Of a DNA stretch of 64,000 nucleotides, positions 1 through 60,325 are shown piece after piece; position 1 is the stretch's first letter, and every line of letters starts with the position of its first letter. The notes beneath the pieces were generated by a model, which saw only the letters and a list, made by a program, of their open reading frames with translations, searched no databases and was not told where the DNA came from. The DNA comes from Macquaria australasica (Eukaryota; Chordata; Actinopteri; Centrarchiformes; Percichthyidae). Where the stretch lies: positions 885,001 through 949,000 of the forward strand of contig SEMN01000161.1 in assembly GCA_005408345.1 (NCBI GenBank). Direction: 5' to 3'. A program made the translations under genes and the position numbers.

Positions 1-1041
1 ACTAAGAAAAGGCGCCTCTGAGGCCTAATATTAGGAAAAGGCAACACTGGAAAGCCTGGATCCAGAAAAAAGACACCATATGGTACAGCACGACTGAAGC
101 CTGAAGATACAAGGGGAAAATGGTCATGGTAATACACCTTTTTTTTTTATTTGGCACTTACAAGAAACTAAGAACAAGGAACCTCTAAAGGCCCATCAAA
201 GCTTTAGGTACAACATTCAGAAACCCAACACTGAACAGAAGTTCAGTTACGCAGCTCACCAGAAGGCTCTTAATGACCAGCCCATTCATTCAAAAACTGT
301 TAACGGAGGAACCAAATAGAGACTGAAGCAAAGACAAGCGAGAAGGGAGCTGAAACCTGAATAAATAAAAAAGTACCAAAAGAAAATGACACGCTCCAGA
401 AAATACTACATTCTCTCCATCTGTCACACACCATTATGGAGGAGGATGCTGCAGTGTATAATGTGCCAACAAACTTTCTGGTCAATCACGCAATCAATTG
501 AATGCGTTTGAGTGTTCTGTGTAAAATGTCCTAGCTGAGTAGAGAACACCTGAAATGCAGTTATTAAAAACAGATAATGAAATAATCAACAAGACATTCA
601 AGTATTTAACACAGATCAAAACCCTTTCTAGTTTCCTCAAATCACACATACTATATCAAATACAAATGCACAAATTAACTCACAAAGATGAGTGCAGACT
701 GGAAGCAATAAAAACTCACAAAACAGTTAATTTTACAAAGGCAGAAGAACACGAGAAAGCCAAAGTAAAAGTTGTGTATGAGTGACAGACAGACAGTTGG
801 ACAGGCTTAAGATTGATCAAATAAAGGGTAAGTAACTTACCTAGAAAGTACTAAGACAAGTAGACTAGAGGTCTGTTTGACTGACAGATGTCTTGGGAGT
901 AGTTGTCAGTCTAAACTGCTTGCCAGACAGAAAAACTGACTGTTTATCTCAACCTGTTTGCAACTGACCACCTCCTTCTACTCTTCTTGGCCTGTTTCTC
1001 TCCTGCAACACCCCAGTTCACCATTACATAACAACCCCCAA

Positions 1042-1176
<135 letters not shown>

Positions 1177-2067
1177 CTGAGATTCCAGGGCCAAACAACG
1201 TTAGGACTGATGGAGGAAGTAATGGTATTAAGTCTGACAGAAGAAGGGAGGGTGAAGGAGAGAGAGAGAGACAGGGGAAAGCAAGATTTCAGTTTAACGA
1301 GGAGGAGGCAAGGAATGTTCCATGAAGTACGTCAACAACATTGTATGTCAAGGTATTATAAGATGAGCCATAACATATATCTCACTCTCCAAGGGCCCCG
1401 CCTCACATTCAAAACAAAATAATACAAAGGGCCTCCAACCCTGTATAAAGAGTCAAACACTGATGTGAAAAATATACTGTATATATTGTAAATGGGTTAT
1501 GACCTGGATGACCAAAGTGTGTTTTTTCCCTAGTTTATCATATTAAAAAATATACTTTTATAGGCCTGAAGAGTTAAAATTATCCAGTAATTCACAAGAA
1601 GAAAAGAAAACATTAGAAGAATGTCTGAAAAAATATAAATAAATATAATTTTGAATACTTTTTTCCCTCTGCTTTCCTAGCTCTCACTCAGATTTTTTTT
1701 ATCCTGCAACCCCTTAAAGCAACCCAGCCACCTATTTGAGAACCACTGTGCTAGAAGTCAAGTTTCTTTGGGGTCCAAGTGACCCAGATCAGGCTGCAAA
1801 TTCAAATTCAGATTTAGCTGGTAACTGCTTTGGTAATATGCTACTGTGTACATGATAACACAACAGACTATGTATTACAAATGGATTTAAATTCACATTT
1901 ACTTATTTTCTAAAGTTACAGTTTAACCACAACTGGAGTTAACTGAGGTTTCTAACTTTGTTGAGGACAGACAGAGGGAGAAATGGAGGCTGGAAAGCTG
2001 CAAGGATGGATTAGGCAGTGAAATGAAAGGAAGCAGGTGACTGTGGCACCCTGGGGTTGTCACAAGG

Positions 2068-2068
<1 letters not shown>

Positions 2069-2108
<40 letters not shown>

Positions 2109-2115
2109 GTGTGTG
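2069..2115. repeat. (TG)n microsatellite with one interruption
   Basis: TG tract from 2069 to 2107, broken by a doubled T, then four more units. Located in intron 4. Confidence 0.95.
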
Positions 2116-2930
2116 ACAATAACAAATACAGACAACTGAAGTTGGTTGCTGACTGAATAAAACTGAAGCAGAATGGCCTTTCGCTTTCAGTGTAAGAGAT
2201 TACGGCTATTACATTATAACTCAAAAACATGCACACAAATAGCTGAGGTCACAGTGATAATCAAATATGGTTTGATCAAATTGGGGATGTGATTTCAGTT
2301 TTGTGTGAGTTAGAGGAGGTAATAGAAAGAGGGAGGGAAAGGACAGAGAGCCAGACGGACATATGGATTTAAAAAACATAGTGTCAAATGTATTCTGCGC
2401 AAGGAGCTTCTTAAATTAAATTGAGAGATTCTCAGAGACAAAAAGATGACAGAAGACAGACAGACAGAGGACGGGTTCTTCTCTTTCACAGTGGTGGTTA
2501 GAGGCAGGGAGGCAATCTTAATCCAAATCCCTTCAATTTGAATTTGCCTGTGAAATAGAAAATGGAAGACATCGGTTTTTGATGTTGCACTCATCCAGAA
2601 GCATTTCTGTAATATTACTAGCCAGATAATTAGGTGTAATGGTGGTAATCCTCCTTTAGTTTGAAATTAATGTTTTTGCAAAAATTGTATGTTAACTAAA
2701 TAAGTAAAAATGTGCCCACATGAGCAATAAAGCTTATGCTGAATTGAAATAAATGATGCGATAAGACAGATGCAGAGAGAACAGAGCAATAATGGAGGGA
2801 CTAGTGGAGGATAGAGAGAAAGAGAAAGAGATTTCTAGTAAATTCCTCTGGTCCATTAACCATCACTGTCAGCCTCACCAAAGCTGAACTCAGTCCCGTG
2901 AGGAAAGGAGGGAGACAGCTCTCATCTGCC

Positions 2931-2943
2931 TGTGTGTGTGTGT

Positions 2944-2982
<39 letters not shown>
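2931..2982. repeat. (TG)n microsatellite with a GG interruption
   Basis: About 26 TG units with one GGG interruption near 2944. Located in intron 4. Confidence 0.95.
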
Positions 2983-2984
<2 letters not shown>

Positions 2985-3866
2985 GGGGTGATGACCTCAG
3001 CAGCACTCAACTTAAAACAGCCTCTGATTGCATCTGTTGTCCTCTCTGTCTGTGTTTCTTTTGCTCTCTGTCTCGTTTTTTCCCCCCCAGTGTTTCCAGT
3101 CAACTGTCAGCTAAATTTTAGCAAACTAAAAATGAATTATGTGCGTTTTTTTTAATCAGATGAGTCGTTGCAAGAGTCGTTTTGTCTGTCAAGAATTAGT
3201 AGATCCACTAAAAACATGGAGATTCACTCTGAGACAGATTTTGAGAGGTTGTGGTCGAGACCCTTTGCAACTATCTAAATCTAAAAACACTTATTTTCTC
3301 CATTTCAAGCCAGTGTAAAGCTTTTAGTTATAATGAAGAAATTTAATTTCATTTTTTGTTTTTATTCAAGACGTTTTCCTTATACATGTCTCTGCTTTTA
3401 CTTAGACAGAAAAAATGGAGAAGCTCCAGGGTTAAAGTGCCTTGGCTCAAGTCCAATACAACAACATTCTTTGAGGTAACATTCATTTTGACCTGATGTG
3501 ACTGGTATTCACTCTAGTGGTAGAGAAAAAAATGCAGCCAAAAACTGTCTTCCCATAGTGCTACTGTTTTCCCCTTGTTTTTTAAACTTTTGCAAGACAG
3601 AGCAAGAGAGAGAGAGAGGTGGGGAGGGAGAGAAAATAAGCGTGAGAGTCTAATCAGTGCAAAAACACAGTCATATGACTGGATCTCCTGCAGCTCATGC
3701 CAAACTTATTAATACAGTCAGTAAACAAGTATGGGGGGAGTGGCAGAGAGAAAGGCAGATGGAGGAGGACGGGGATTAGAGACAAAAAAGACAAACAAGG
3801 CTGTTAGCTACAACACATGAATGTCCCTCCACAGTCCGCCATCATTCACAGGAAATGCAGACTTAC

Positions 3867-51483
<47,617 letters not shown>

Positions 51484-54400
51484 TGCTCCCTTAGGCTCAG
51501 ACCACAAAAGAGAAATTCTCTATGTATAAATAAGGACTTAGTTTATGTGAGTAAACAGACCAACTTATGTGTAAACTGTGTGTATGCAGGCACAGATCTT
51601 AACTAGCAAGCTTCGTTTTTCAAATAAAAAGCTCTCCACCCCCTGATCAAACTCCAGGAAAAACAGAGGGGATGGGTTACAGAAAATCAATCAATCAAAT
51701 CAACTGAATGCAGCAGTTTTCATTGTGGCCTGTAGTTTGTTTGTTTTTTAGCAAGGATTTATTAACTCTACTTCCTCTTTGCAACTGTTTCAACAATACA
51801 ACCAACAGTTCCTACAAGTCCCTTCTGTAGAAGGCTCAGGGAAGCCCCAAGAGAGAGTTAGGGGCTTTCTCTTAAAGACTGGGGAGGGAAGGGATGAATG
51901 ACAGTCAAAGAAGGGGGGGTGCAAGCACTGCAATGAGCTGACAACCGTCAAATTAACACCTGAATCCATCCTGATGGCAACATCCAGAGAGGGATGACCA
52001 CGACATGGAAGGACTGGAGATCTAACAGACCAGTTTGGCCTCCCAAAGGCTGATGAGACAAAATATGATTGGAATCCAATCCGTTACAGCTCGACTTGTC
52101 TGGTGAAGTTTGGGTAAGAACAGGCTGCACGTTGAAGATAGGACTAGATAGGACTCCCTGTAGAGGTCGCTGGCCCGTCTGGTAAGGCCAGACAGAAGGC
52201 TAGGTAGGCCTAGCCTGGCCTAGCCTGGCCCAGCTTGGTCTGCTTCGGCGCTTGTCACTGGAAATAAAAAAAGACAAGGAAAAGAGCTGTAAAATATTTT
52301 CTTTATACAAAATTCACCAGCTGCTGTCACTTGACTACTTAACTGACCCAACCAAATTCAAGGGACTCCCAAATGATACTTGGTTCCCTGCCAAAGCGGC
52401 TGGTAGAACATACAAGCTGCCAGATACCCTAACATTTTACCACCATTTGGCCAGTGATGAGTGGTATGAGTGACAGAGGCAGGGTGGGAAATGAACACCA
52501 GCCAAATGCTGCCAGAATTTTGGTTGCACTTGACAAATCTGTCAGCTCCTCCAACTACTAGGCAGGGATCAAACCCTCACTTGGATGTTCTTTTCCTGAA
52601 CAATTTGGCTGGTAAAATAGTGAAACTATGCCAACACAAGAAAAAGTAGTGTTTCATGCACCAAAAAGTGAATATACACGTTAATTAAAGCATTGTCTTA
52701 AGCAATTCATTATTCCAGATTTGGCTGTTTGAGGATTCAGCCAGACTCCTGCACTCTTGGTTCGGGATTTATCAGTGAATTTAGGTTGAGCTCGGCATGA
52801 TCTTTAATCTCCAACTCAAGCTCTTTAACAAGAAAGAGGTCTGCATCCCACCCCAATCTTCCCCTCCTGTGTAGTTAATGCAGTGGAGTGATGCAGTAGA
52901 GTGTGCGCCTAATTGCTCCACGTTCCAAATTTAGCCCAAAGTCACCACAGCCTGGCTGACCTCAAGGTTAGGCTACTCTGTGGCAGTTCAGCAGCTTAGC
53001 ATGAGAGGGAAGGGGGCACTCGGAGTGACAGAGATAGAACCACTGCACAGAAACTAAATACATATCTGTGTACAAGTATATTACTCTGCATATCGCATTA
53101 CAGAAAACTTAGTAAGTGGTAAGAAATACGCTTCACATAACCTCACATACCATCCTACAGATAACGTCTGCCCTGTTATCATAGTGGCACTGGCACAGAG
53201 GAACAGCAGCTGCTTTGGTGTGTGATGTTAGAAATCATTCACAGTACATTCATTCATGTTTAAAACTAGTACCCATGACAAGTTTTCACAAGTCTTATCA
53301 ACAAACAAACATGCAGAATTATCACAAGTTTCTTGAATTAAATCTGTCCCCTATGAATGGGGATTCAAACTGCACTAGGCGGCTTTGTACACACTATAAG
53401 TGTGTCAGTAAACTGCACAAACCAGATGGCGTATGACCACTTCATAGCAAAACATAGGCTACAAAGTCTGCCTGAAAGCCAATAGGATCTCATTTTAATA
53501 AATAAGTTTCTCTGCAACACATAGACTATGCAACATGCAAGATATTTTTAAATTTAAATTAAATGTGTCGTTACGTTTTGGTAGTAGTGACCAAACACAA
53601 TACCAGAGATTCATTTGGCCCCACAGGCTACTGTATATCGTCTCACTTAAGGGAAGTGGGTGCAGGATTAGCCCTGAAGAGGTCACAGTAGGTATGTGCC
53701 TGAAGGCCACCGGGTATAATCTGATTGCTTGTTTCTACCTTTTCTTAAATCAAAATCTCTCCTGTGCAGCTTTCTTTGCCGTTTCATTGTCTGTATAATG
53801 ATATGTTATGAACAGGTTTTAAATAATCCCTCAGATTATGGAGCCTAGGAAGCATTTTGCATTGAATGTCACCTGGCTGCTCTAGAGGTTTAGAGAAATC
53901 ATTTACTCAACCAGATGTCTCAGGTTCCTGTGCAGGGGTAGACTGTGGTGAATAGCCCTACATGATCCATTAGGTAATACATTAGATGATACGATGACAC
54001 CGATTGAAGAGACAAGACTGATGACTGGAGTGTGAGACAGCTATTCTCATTGATGTGTATTGCTGGGTGTGCATCATCTAAACCACAACACAATCGCTCC
54101 CATCTAACAATCTCAGTGGACAGCTGTACAGTCCCAGGGCTCTACGGTGCCAGTATTTTACCCGCATTTGCGCCTAAAATTAGGTATGTGCGAACCGGAA
54201 AAATGATTTAGGAGCACAGCGTGCGAGTGAAGTTGACAACCAACCGTAACATCCCCCGCCGCCCGCCGCTAATCGTTCACAACATAGTCGGACTGGCCAT
54301 CGGGAGCACCGGGAGAAATCCCAGTGAGCCGGTCGCTGTGTGGGCCGCTCATTATACAAAAACAAGAGCCGGAGATGCGTCGTCTGCCCGTGATGTAGAC

Positions 54401-56379
54401 CTTTTTCTGCACAAGTATTATACTAGTGGTAGGTTATAGGCCTATAGTATACTATTTTATGAAATTACAATGAATATACTGTATTTTTTTTTTATTTAAT
54501 GTTATAATATTATACTAATACACACATGTATACTAGGTACTCATCCAGGTTGTGGATAATGCTTCTGCAGTGGACAGCTGTAGATTTAGCCAGTGTCAGT
54601 GTGCCAATATGTGCTCCTTCTAGCCAGCCTCCTCCTAAGAGCACACATCCAACTTGTTTAATTTGACATCTATTTTGCTATTGTTCAGTAACCTTGTTTA
54701 CATAAAGTGTGGCGTACGGCGTGTCCGTCCCTGGTTCAAAAACTACAAGTCCCACATTTCACAAGCCGCCAATGTGCCAATCACAGCGGAGCTTTCTGTG
54801 ATGAGTGTTTTCACTCTTTCACTAGACACTAGGGTCTTCCACTTCCATGGTCCTTCACTGGTTTTCACGTGATAAGTGCACACAAGGAGAAGGGGCATGC
54901 ACAAACGCACGTACGCACACGCAGCATAAATATGGATGTAATACATTGTTTGTTAATAATCTCTGTTACTTGAACATTTTTCACTGTGCTCCTAAGTTTT
55001 TTCATTTAGCTCCCAGCGCCTGACCCCTCTGTGTCTGTGGCTTGCATATGGATATAGATCCTACTGTTTATGATTCGGGGTAACACTAAACCTATGGGGA
55101 TACTGTGGTGAAATTAATTAAAGCGTATTGCTGGTGAAAAACACCTGCCTTTCTGTTGTTGTGATTATGACATGTAGGCTAGCTTATTTAAGAAGTGAGC
55201 CATGAGAAGCTGTTTGTGTAGTGATTTCACAACAGCTAGGGGGTGTTGTTAGGTCAACCAGAAAACAGAACAGTTTCAAAGTTATAATAACAGCATTAAC
55301 AGCCTGTGCCAATTTTAAAAGGTAAAGTGTGCAACATTAATATTTTGAATTAACATAAATATTAAGAGATTTTCAGGTGACAGGTAAACATGTATACATG
55401 ATTATCACAGGTGTGCTGCTTGGACCAATCACAGTTGTCCTTTTATAACCGAAATTAGCCAAAAGGCTCAAATGTATTGCAACAAAAATATACAAGTGCT
55501 GAGTTGAAGCATGTATACAGTATATGCAAAACAACACTTTTTTTCCTTTTCTTTTTACTGATATTGCATTTTTACGGGTGTCAGTTCCTCTTCTAACAGG
55601 CTCCCTGCCAAATACAACACACATATAAACATTCAAGCGTGGCCAAAATTGGATGGTTTAACTTAACAGAAGTAGATGACTAGTATAGGCATGATGTTAG
55701 ATTAAGTATCGAGAGTATTATTAAAATATAAAGCATTTGTTATCAGTAACATCAACTCCAGTGCATGCCGACAATTAAACTAATTCCATTAGTTAAGGTC
55801 AGCTCATTAAAACCTAATGAAAAAAAGATGTGCATCCTATTTAAATGAGCACAGAAGCAATTAAAGCACATGAAATGGCATGAGAGTCGTTGGCTATACT
55901 TAACTAAGTTAAGGGGCTTATTACTGATATAGGCTAACTTACGAGAAAATGTACCTTTAAGTTAAATCTATTAATCTTGCACGGGTAAAAAACCAAACCT
56001 AACCCTAACCGTGCAGTGAGGGGTCCACTGCTGCCTGTTGAGGAACTCAAAAAAAACGAGGTAATGCAGCCAACTTTGCCTACAGGCAAAAACAGGACAC
56101 AAGCTACAACCAGTCACGATTTGGATAAAGCATTGTAATAAACCAAAAACTGTACCGTTACCTATTGCATCGGTGTGGGTTGTTTTGGTGCCGTAGAAAA
56201 ATGAAGGTAAAAACTTGATTTAAAAGCCTTTAACTCCTCTGCAGTGGGGGTCCGCTCCGACACACACAGCTCAAATTTGTCAGTATAGTGCGTCACATTA
56301 AAGCCACAGTTGGTTGCTGAAAACCCCCCCAAAAAAGAAGATATTTACAAAAACATAACTTAGCTACAACCTTATCCCT
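51484..56379. other. Region upstream of the wnk1 start codon, no coding sequence recognised
   Basis: Either 5' flank or a 5'UTR intron of wnk1. Immediately upstream of the ATG (minus strand) are TTTCTCTTTTGTGGTCTGAG and then CCTAAG, either of which could end in an acceptor AG, but the polypyrimidine tracts are weak. Further out are a CT/GC-biased short reiteration of GCCTGGCCTAGCC type (about 52200-52240), a possible DNA-transposon relic (54136-55020) and AT-rich sequence. No open frame resembles a known protein. Confidence 0.6.
54136..55020. mobile_element. Possible DNA-transposon relic with short inverted repeats
   Basis: The left part holds AGGGCTCTACGGTGCCAG and, at 54207-54221, TTTAGGAGCACAGCG. 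The right part holds the inverse, CACTGTGCTCCTAAG, at 54982-54996. Between them are a CpG-rich block (GGACTGGCCATCGGGAGC, ATCCCAGTGAGCCGG) that recalls a common fish repeat, and AT-rich sequence. No transposase frame. The boundaries and family are tentative. Confidence 0.4.
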
Positions 56380-56810
56380 CTAAAAAGGGTCCGAGCAGCG
56401 ACGCGGTGAGCGGTACATTCAGCGAGCCACAGCCGACAGACTGACACCTCCCACAGGGCAGAGAAGCCAAGTTCGCTCGCCGGTGTCGCGGCGGTTCTGG
56501 TACTTCTCTGTGTCTGTCTCTGTGTTGTCTGTGTCCGGGTCTGCAACAGTCTCACTCAAAGATGCTATGTCCTCATCCGTATCGACGCCCAGCCCGCTCC
56601 CGTGACCGCCGTTTCTCTCCTCTTGGCTTGCGCGGTGCAATAAATCCGCTGTGATCCACAGTTATTCCCCGTTTTCAAGCCATCGGTCGGCGGCTCCGTC
56701 TGCTCTCTGCTCTTCTCTGGCGATGACTCGACAAGGCGACGGCAGGGCTTCACGCAGACGTGCCGCGTCAAACCAGCGACCGTTAACCCGGATGATACAG
56801 GAAAAGAAGC
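56380..56810 (-). promoter_or_regulatory. CpG-rich block: candidate wnk1 promoter / untranslated first exon
   Basis: About 40 CpG dinucleotides in about 430 bp, against a surrounding sequence with almost none; typical of an unmethylated vertebrate CpG island. On the minus strand, the wnk1 direction, it carries only very short ATG frames (an ATG with a stop after one codon near 56682, a three-codon frame near 56574, a twelve-codon frame near 56420), as expected of a 5' leader. The longer frames here start only at TTG or GTG, with stops upstream, so I do not call a protein. A possible donor, TTTGA then GTGAGA, lies near 56560. It is 5 kb upstream of the start codon. It could equally serve a divergent gene on the plus strand. 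Confidence 0.55.
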
Positions 56811-57019
56811 GTTCCTTCAAAATAAAACTAATTTTTTTTTTTTTGTTGATTAATCACCCAATAACCACACTCATGAGCTGTGTTTGTGTGTTGTGGAAGG
56901 CCCCAAAAATTAAGGCACACAAACCAACATAAGCGTGTTCAATTTAGTGAGCAAAACTATTGTTGAAAATATAATCCCATTTTTAGGCTCTGTGAGTGTT
57001 TGTGAGCTGAGTTCTCACG

Positions 57020-57028
57020 CTATTTATA
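57020..57028 (-). promoter_or_regulatory. Candidate TATA box (TATAAATAG)
   Basis: Reads TATAAATAG on the minus strand, about 210 bp upstream of the CpG-rich block in transcript direction. A GGTGTGGCC (GT/CACCC-box-like) element precedes it at about 57034-57042. A start site would be expected near 56990-56998. Motif evidence only. Confidence 0.35.
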
Positions 57029-57345
57029 CTCGGGCCACACCTCCTATTTGTCCCGTGTTATTATTTCGTAGAGGACAGCAGTGGTCTGTTTGATCTGACA
57101 GAGGTCCAGCTGTGCTCCTGCTGTTGCCGATCCGGAAGGACAAAAAAACATCTCTCGCCTTTTGTCTAGTTTGCTGCAACAGCTGTAAACTCTCAAACTT
57201 TGAGTGGCATGCGTTTAAGAAAGAAAGAAATTGATATTTCATTTTATGCATATTAAAAAATAAAATAAAAACAACAACTAGGGTTGAGTAAAGGGTGTTG
57301 AGAAAGAAAATGATTTTATTTTGCGTCAGGAATTGGTCACTTTGG

Positions 57346-57368
57346 TCGGGGGCGGGGGGGGGGGGGGG
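57346..57368. repeat. Poly(G) run with one C interruption
   Basis: GGGGGCGGGGG-type run, about 22 bases, G on the plus strand. A possible G-quadruplex former; its exact length is uncertain. Confidence 0.85.
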
Positions 57369-57865
57369 TCTCATTTGTTTAATCTGATCAGTGGATCTAT
57401 CATTAATCCATACCGGCCTATTAATCTTGTAGCGTGCATGTCAGACTTTTTAAGAAAACCTTGTTGAATATATTTAAAATATTAATTTACTAATAGCCTT
57501 TTTTTTTGTATGTAAAAAGAAAATGGGTACAGTGGTGTCAAATTCTAAATTACTACACTTACATTACTTAAATACTACAAATGACCACAATAAAACTGAG
57601 TCAAACTCAGTTTACGTTCTTTAATAAATTTGCATATTGTCAACTGGAAGCCAAACGGAGTGAAATTGGGCTCCTAAAAAAATGCTGCAACACGTTCTTT
57701 CATTGGAACTTTATGTTGACAGGTCAAACCGGAAGCACGATTGTTTATTCTGGCGATCTTGACACTGGCAAACTCCGGTGTTGTGAGCTGGTCAACAGCT
57801 GCAGTGAGAGCCGGCACTGTCGTTCATCGTGCTTTTATTGTATGACGCTTTGTGTGTTCGTGGAG

Positions 57866-57933
<68 letters not shown>
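57866..57933. repeat. (CT)n then (GT)n compound microsatellite
   Basis: About 7 CT units followed by about 26 GT units. The 145-codon plus-strand frame that crosses it shows no protein similarity. Confidence 0.95.
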
Positions 57934-57934
<1 letters not shown>

Positions 57935-58539
57935 CCTTCACTTGCTCACTCTCTGACGCCCTCGTTATCACTTTTAGTGTCATACCAGCTCTTGACTCCT
58001 CGTGAAAAATCCTTATAATATTCCTATAATGTTTCTTAGTCATATTTGGGTCCTAAAATGTCGTTTGGAGTTACATGCCTTCATATTGTTTTACTCTAGT
58101 TCATTACAGATTTACAAAAGTTTTTTTTCAAAAGGGAGGGAATAACCAGAACATTTATAATGAGATCCTAATGAGCTGATTTTAGTTCATTTATTATTAT
58201 TGTTTGCTTTGGTTCTAAAGGTTAAAGTCAGTTCCTATCAAAGACTGCACATAATACAGAATGTAACCACAGTTAAGAATCTATCAGATTCACACACCCT
58301 GATATTGAGCTGCAGCGCCGCTGGCAAGAGTAATCAAAACAGGATAATGGTTTTAACCTGCTCATCAGTTTACTTCATCACACGCACACTATTGTTAATT
58401 TTTTCTCCGTGAGTCTTTCTCTTTGTATTTCACAGCAGGGTTACAAACTGCCTAACGCCCTTGAAATGAACACACACCAAAGAGGGATTCCCAGATTAGA
58501 GCATTCCTACAACATTTTCTCACTGACGTAACTTCGACT

Positions 58540-58780
58540 GGTCTGAGGCCTAACTGCCACCTATTCATCAAAGGACCTATCAGACCTTCAACTGCTTCAT
58601 TTTAAAAAGGTAATTGGTTTTACACTTGATAAAATTAAAGTGGGTCCTAAATTCATTTTAAATATGAATATGTTGGCGCTAGAACCCAACATTTCTTTCT
58701 CAAAATCTAGGCTTGTAATTCCGTACAAAATCCGCCTAGCAGCACCTAAATTAACACCATATATCTCAGTTGTTTAATCC
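58540..58780 (+). repeat. Local duplication block A
   Basis: 241 bp repeated at 59437-59677, offset 897 bp at both ends (no net indel). Shared phrases include GGTCTGAGGCC, CTGCCACCTATTCATCA, TTTCTTTCTCAAAATCTAGG and ATCCGCCTAGCAGCACC. Confidence 0.9.
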
Positions 58781-59410
58781 GTATTTTGTTACCTTTGGAC
58801 AGAGCCTGGCTAGCGGTTTCCCCCTTTTCTCCAGCCTTTATGCTAAGCTAAGCTAACTGGCTTCTTGCTGTGGCCTCGTGTTTAACGTACAGAGCTGAGA
58901 GAGGTATCGATCGTGTCATCTAACTATTCATTTAACCTTATGACTATCACAACTTTCTAAATGATAAACATTTATTCCTGTGAAAATTTCCATGTGTCCA
59001 ACAGAGCAGAACATATCAGTGTGAATCACACTTTGCTGGAAAAATGATCATCTTTGGCTGACTCAGTAATGAACTATCATTGGCTTAAACTGTATTTTAG
59101 TTATCTAGAAGAAAATGAACCTTATTCTAACGTTGCAATCATTTGCATCATCATCAATTCTCTTCCCGTCAGACACTCTGCAATCTAAAGTTTAATCGGT
59201 TTTGTTGTGTGCAACTTCTTTTCCTGTCTTCCACACAACTCTGTGATGGATTTCATGATTTCTAAAGAAACATGTTGACATGCAATTTCATAGCTGAAGT
59301 TTGACTGAAGTCATGCCCACACTAATGCTTGCCAACGTCTAGCAGTTATGTTTACATTAACTGCTGGATTATCCGCTCATTCTGACTCAAAAACAGGAAA
59401 CAGTCCTAAA
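58725..59410 (+). repeat. Local duplication block B
   Basis: Repeated at 61702-62366, about 3.0 kb away. Shared: TTTTGTTACCTTTGGACAGA, ATGCTAAGCTAAGCTAAC, AACTTTCTAAATGATAAACA, GTGAAAATTTCCATGTGTCC, AGAACATATCAGTGTGAATC, GACTCAGTAATGAACTATCA and GCAGTTATGTTTAC. It contains one arm of the fold-back element found at 61524-61955. The central part (about 59150-59300) is unrelated between copies. Confidence 0.9.
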
Positions 59411-59436
59411 TGAAACTATTTCCGTAAAGAGCAACC

Positions 59437-59677
59437 GGTCTGAGGCCAAACTGCCACCTATTCATCAGTGGACCTATCAGGCATTCAACTGTTTCTCATA
59501 TTCATTTTTAAAAGTTAATTGGTTTTTCAAGTGGTAAAATTAAAGTTTTAAATTTTAAATATAAATATGGTGGCACTAGAACCCAATATTTCTTTCTCAA
59601 AATCTAGGCTTGTAATTCCATACAGAATCCGCCTAGCAGCACCCAAATTAACACCATATATCTCATTTGTTTAATCC
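59437..59677 (+). repeat. Local duplication block A'
   Basis: Second copy of block A, same orientation. Confidence 0.9.
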
Positions 59678-60294
59678 TTGGCACAGCACCTGAGATTTCT
59701 TCCACAAAATGTAGGCTTGTAATTATCCTTTTTTGTTAAAATAATGATTAATTTTCCCTGAAACAGTGAGGACTTTTACATTAGCAGCTGGCCCACTGAA
59801 GCTCACACAATAGCCTTTTTTGTTTAACAAAACTTTGTATCTTTACTAATTAAGAAACATTCTTCACACCTCCTCCAGATACTCATGCAAATATCTTTCA
59901 CAAAAGTAACCGTTGTGGAATTACCATACAAGTCACCACTGGCCTATTGGCTGTACAGCTCACTGACTAATGTATACAGTCATTGCTGTATCTTATCAAA
60001 TATAGCTGTTATCTAAGCTTCCACTGATAATAGCAAGATAATTTGCTCAGTATTGCTGCTACGCAATCAGCAAACACTCCTGAAATGATTAAGAGTTGCT
60101 GTGGATGTTTTCATACCTGGGACTCGCAGATACTCCAGCGTTTGTTAACCAGTAGACGAGGACACTAACGGGGTCATGGACTTGTTGTTTTGGATCTTCA
60201 CATGACAACCAGGAGGTTAATATTAGCCTGTGTGTTTCAGTACAGAGCAAATCATTCAATTTGGGTCCTTAATCCTGACCTGAAAGGGAGTATG

Positions 60295-60298
<4 letters not shown>

Positions 60299-60325
<27 letters not shown>
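60299..60325. repeat. (GT)n microsatellite, about 13 units
   Basis: Pure GT tract apart from one CG near the start. Confidence 0.93.

Noticed and set aside
51484..51507. Eight-codon N-terminal extension of the wnk1 frame (starting upstream of MSESN)
   Set aside because: The first codon is TTG, not ATG; the ATG at 51483 has a purine at -3 and matches the short acidic/serine start of WNK1 proteins.
57581..58412. Possible neighbouring gene on the plus strand driven divergently from the CpG block
   Set aside because: The frames contain a microsatellite or are short and featureless; no protein similarity or exon structure was seen, so only the promoter possibility is kept.
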